Source: Acidobacteriota bacterium
GTDB lineage: Bacteria > Acidobacteriota > Vicinamibacteria > Vicinamibacterales > SCN-69-37
DNA: 6,542 nucleotides
Assembly (NCBI GenBank): GCA_024653875.1
Contig: JANLHE010000489.1
Coordinates: 1 to 6,542, forward strand
Direction: 5' to 3'
The position numbers were made by a program, and so were the translations under genes. The notes beneath the pieces were generated by a model, which saw nothing but the letters and a program-made list of their open reading frames with translations, ran no database searches and had not been told where the DNA came from. Every line of letters begins with the position of its first letter. Within the stretch, counting starts at the first letter, position 1. Shown here in pieces: positions 6,116 through 6,542 of this stretch.

Positions 6116-6527
6116 GGTCCGGTTCCTGATTGTCGGCGCCTACGCACTCGGCGTCCATGGCCGCCCACGGGCCACCGGCGACTTGGACGTCTGGGTCGAT
6201 CCCACGCCGGACAATGCCGAGCGGGTCATGTCGGCCCTGCGCACGTTCGGGGCACCGATGAGCGACGTTTCCACCGGCGATTTCAGCCACCCTGGCGTCG
6301 TGTTCCAGATGGGTCTCCCGCCGTATCGCATCGACATCCTGACCACGTTGTCGGGTCTCGCATTCGCGGACGCGTGGCCGGACCGGACTCGCGCGGTGTT
6401 CGGCCCACTGACGGTCGATGTCATCGGGCGCGACGCGTTTATCACCAACAAACGCGCGACGGGACGCGCGAGGGACCTGGGCGACATCGAGAGCCTCGGG
6501 TCTGGCCCCACCCCTGATACCGACTGA
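6069..6527 (+). CDS. Minimal nucleotidyltransferase (MNT / AbiEii-like superfamily)
   Basis: A 152-residue cytoplasmic protein of the DNA-polymerase-beta-like nucleotidyltransferase fold. Residues 18-44 carry the family motif: a hydrophobic strand and glycine (FLIVGAYALGVHG, with G23-A24 where G-G or G-S is usual), then RATGDLDVWVD with the paired metal-binding aspartates D38 and D40. The third carboxylate is D89 in YRIDILTTL. Near the C terminus, ITNKRATGRARDLGDIESL (125-143) matches the conserved NKxAxGRxKDLxDxxxL segment of AbiEii-like and related families, ending a normal domain at about residue 143. Such enzymes transfer a nucleotide to a protein or RNA acceptor, and several act in toxin-antitoxin or phage-defence pairs. 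The GTG start is fixed by GGGGAG 7 bases upstream, and the gene overlaps its small partner by 47 bases, implying coupled translation. The last nine residues (GSGPTPDTD) look like non-conserved read-out of a repeat-like sequence. Family is secure; acceptor and role are not. Confidence 0.85.
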   Translation: MNQDFVDLLRAFSDHKVRFLIVGAYALGVHGRPRATGDLDVWVDPTPDNAERVMSALRTFGAPMSDVSTGDFSHPGVVFQMGLPPYRIDILTTLSGLAFADAWPDRTRAVFGPLTVDVIGRDAFITNKRATGRARDLGDIESLGSGPTPDTD

Positions 6528-6542
6528 CTGCGTCGCAGCGAC

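Overview
This 6.5 kb, GC-rich window has every supported gene on the + strand. The content points to an Acidobacteriota genome, most likely the Vicinamibacteria (old subdivision 6). The lineage call rests on three families that are greatly expanded in that phylum and occur here side by side: an acidobacterial-type PadR regulator, an ADOP permease ('acidobacterial duplicated orphan permease', a MacB/FtsX-like double permease without its own ATPase), and two consecutive 'VWFA-related acidobacterial domain' proteins. The placement is an inference from gene families; no rRNA or other marker is present.

Layout. Positions 1-97 hold a REP-like cluster of inverted repeats and a probable promoter. Positions 98-970 encode a standalone 5'-3' exonuclease (PIN/FEN fold with a helix-3-turn-helix, no polymerase domain). 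An 81-base gap carries a -10 element embedded in alternating GTAT/ATAC half-sites, a good candidate autoregulatory operator. Then come padR (1052-1390), the ADOP permease (1394-3982, 3-base gap), and after 52 bases two secreted von Willebrand factor A proteins (4035-4958 and 4955-5854) coupled by an ATGA overlap. After a 42-base gap with a leaderless-type promoter there is a two-gene cassette: a small charged protein (5897-6115) overlapped for 47 bases by a minimal nucleotidyltransferase (6069-6527) with a strong ribosome binding site inside the upstream gene.

How the genes may work together. PadR and the permease are almost certainly one transcription unit, with PadR sensing an unknown ligand and controlling the permease. 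The VWA pair follows closely and may belong to the same response, giving an envelope module: inner-membrane permease plus two exported, metal-binding-type adhesion or scaffold proteins. The second VWA protein has a softened metal site (Ser/Thr swaps), which suggests the two paralogues have diverged. The last two genes look like a separate mobile or toxin-antitoxin-like cassette. The exonuclease is probably an independent nucleic-acid maintenance gene. No tRNA, rRNA, CRISPR array, insertion sequence or convincing intrinsic terminator was seen. No stretch longer than 300 bases lacks a gene.
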